Shown piece by piece: positions 5,591 to 5,895 of a DNA stretch of 5,895 nt. The stretch lies in assembly GCA_019415425.1 (NCBI GenBank), contig DXZF01000388.1, positions 1-5,895 of the forward strand. The letters are read 5' to 3'. Position numbers and translations under genes: made by a program. The notes beneath the pieces were generated by a model. That model was given only the letters and a program-made list of their open reading frames with translations. It did no database searches and had not been told where the DNA came from. This DNA comes from Bacillota bacterium (lineage in GTDB: Bacteria > Bacillota > Clostridia > Christensenellales > QAND01). How positions within the stretch are numbered: position 1 is the first letter of the stretch; every line of letters starts with the position of its first letter.

Positions 5591-5895
5591 CTATGACGAC
5601 GGGCTTAAGGCGCCGTCCCCCGCCGTGTGCTGTGCCTTGAGCCGCGCCATGACCTGCGCCGGCGTCAGGCCCTGGCGGCTCCATGCCATGGCCTGCATCA
5701 TGGGGCCGTGTGCATGGGCGAAAAAGCGCCGCAGCCCATCGCACAGCAGGAAGTGGCCGGCTTCGCCGTCCTCGGATACCCCAAAGCGGTCCTTGGGGCA
5801 ACCGCCGTTGCAGCACGCAAGCCATGGGCAGCGGCGGCACTGTTGGGTGAGCGCATCGCGCTTGCCATCGCCAAATGCCAGCTGCTGCGGGCTGT
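5591..5895 (-). CDS. Anaerobic sulfatase-maturating enzyme (radical SAM/SPASM), C-terminal fragment
   Basis: Read on the minus strand from the right edge, an open frame of 100 codons ends at TAG (complement of 5591-5593). The start lies outside the window. It opens with FGDGKRDALTQQCRRC and continues WLACCNGGCPKDRFG, the C-terminal auxiliary-cluster motif of anSME proteins (FGxxKxxxLxxxCxxC...CxGGCPKxR). Cysteines at fragment positions 19, 22, 28 and 32 have the C-x2-C-x5-C-x3-C spacing of the Aux II cluster, and C51 (LLCDGL) fits the further conserved cysteine. The radical SAM CxxxCxxC motif must lie upstream and cannot be checked. The enzyme converts a cysteine or serine of sulfatases to formylglycine under anaerobic conditions, implying sulfatases elsewhere in this genome and use of sulfated glycans. 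Base composition is much more GC-rich than the adjacent operon. It converges on the dehydrogenase gene. Confidence 0.88.
   Translation of the reverse strand, partial: SPQQLAFGDGKRDALTQQCRRCPWLACCNGGCPKDRFGVSEDGEAGHFLLCDGLRRFFAHAHGPMMQAMAWSRQGLTPAQVMARLKAQHTAGDGALSPSS

Noticed and set aside
5451..5840. Minus-strand frame of 129 codons
   Set aside because: Over most of its length it overlaps the sulfatase-maturase tail in another frame. Its Pro/Arg/Gly-rich product has no motif, whereas the competing frame has the full SPASM cysteine cluster.

Overview
The window looks like a chromosomal piece from a moderately GC-rich, anaerobic Bacillota (Clostridia-like) bacterium, probably from a gut-type habitat. 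The reasons are strong purine-rich AGGAG-type ribosome binding sites before every complete gene, a mannose-class PTS permease, and the tail of an anaerobic sulfatase-maturating radical SAM enzyme. This assignment is inferred from style; nothing in the window fixes the species.

Layout. (1) Bases 2-289 are the 3' end of a zinc-type (MDR) alcohol/polyol dehydrogenase gene, cut by the window edge. It is followed, after a hairpin, by a complete EamA/DMT-family transporter (358-1350) on the same strand. (2) A strong hairpin (1377-1405) closes that unit. (3) A LysR-type regulator (1500-2399, minus strand) is divergent from a two-gene operon on the plus strand. That operon is a single-chain mannose-class PTS permease in which IIC and IID are fused (2654-4258), followed 18 bases later by a second zinc dehydrogenase (4277-5371). 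A clear intrinsic terminator (5391-5422) ends it. (4) On the minus strand, entering from the right edge, is the C-terminal 100 residues of an anaerobic sulfatase-maturating enzyme (5591-5895), carrying the SPASM cysteine cluster.

How the genes fit together. The LysR / IIC-IID / dehydrogenase set reads as one regulated catabolic module: the permease brings in a sugar or polyol as a phosphate, the dehydrogenase oxidises or reduces it, and LysR senses the inducer. The 254-base divergent region supports this. A perfect TATCAA-N5-TTGATA dyad (containing ATC-N9-GAT) is centred about 64 bases upstream of the start predicted from an extended -10 promoter, which is the classical LysR geometry. No IIA or IIB is encoded in the window, so phosphate must be supplied from elsewhere.

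The two dehydrogenases are paralogues, about half identical over the roughly 94 residues that can be compared. The LysR-PTS-dehydrogenase block is visibly less GC-rich than the genes on either side in the samples counted by hand, which fits a different history. The most interesting items are the IIC-IID fusion without IIAB, the LysR operator layout, and the duplicated dehydrogenase. No tRNA, rRNA, CRISPR array, insertion sequence or attachment site was seen.
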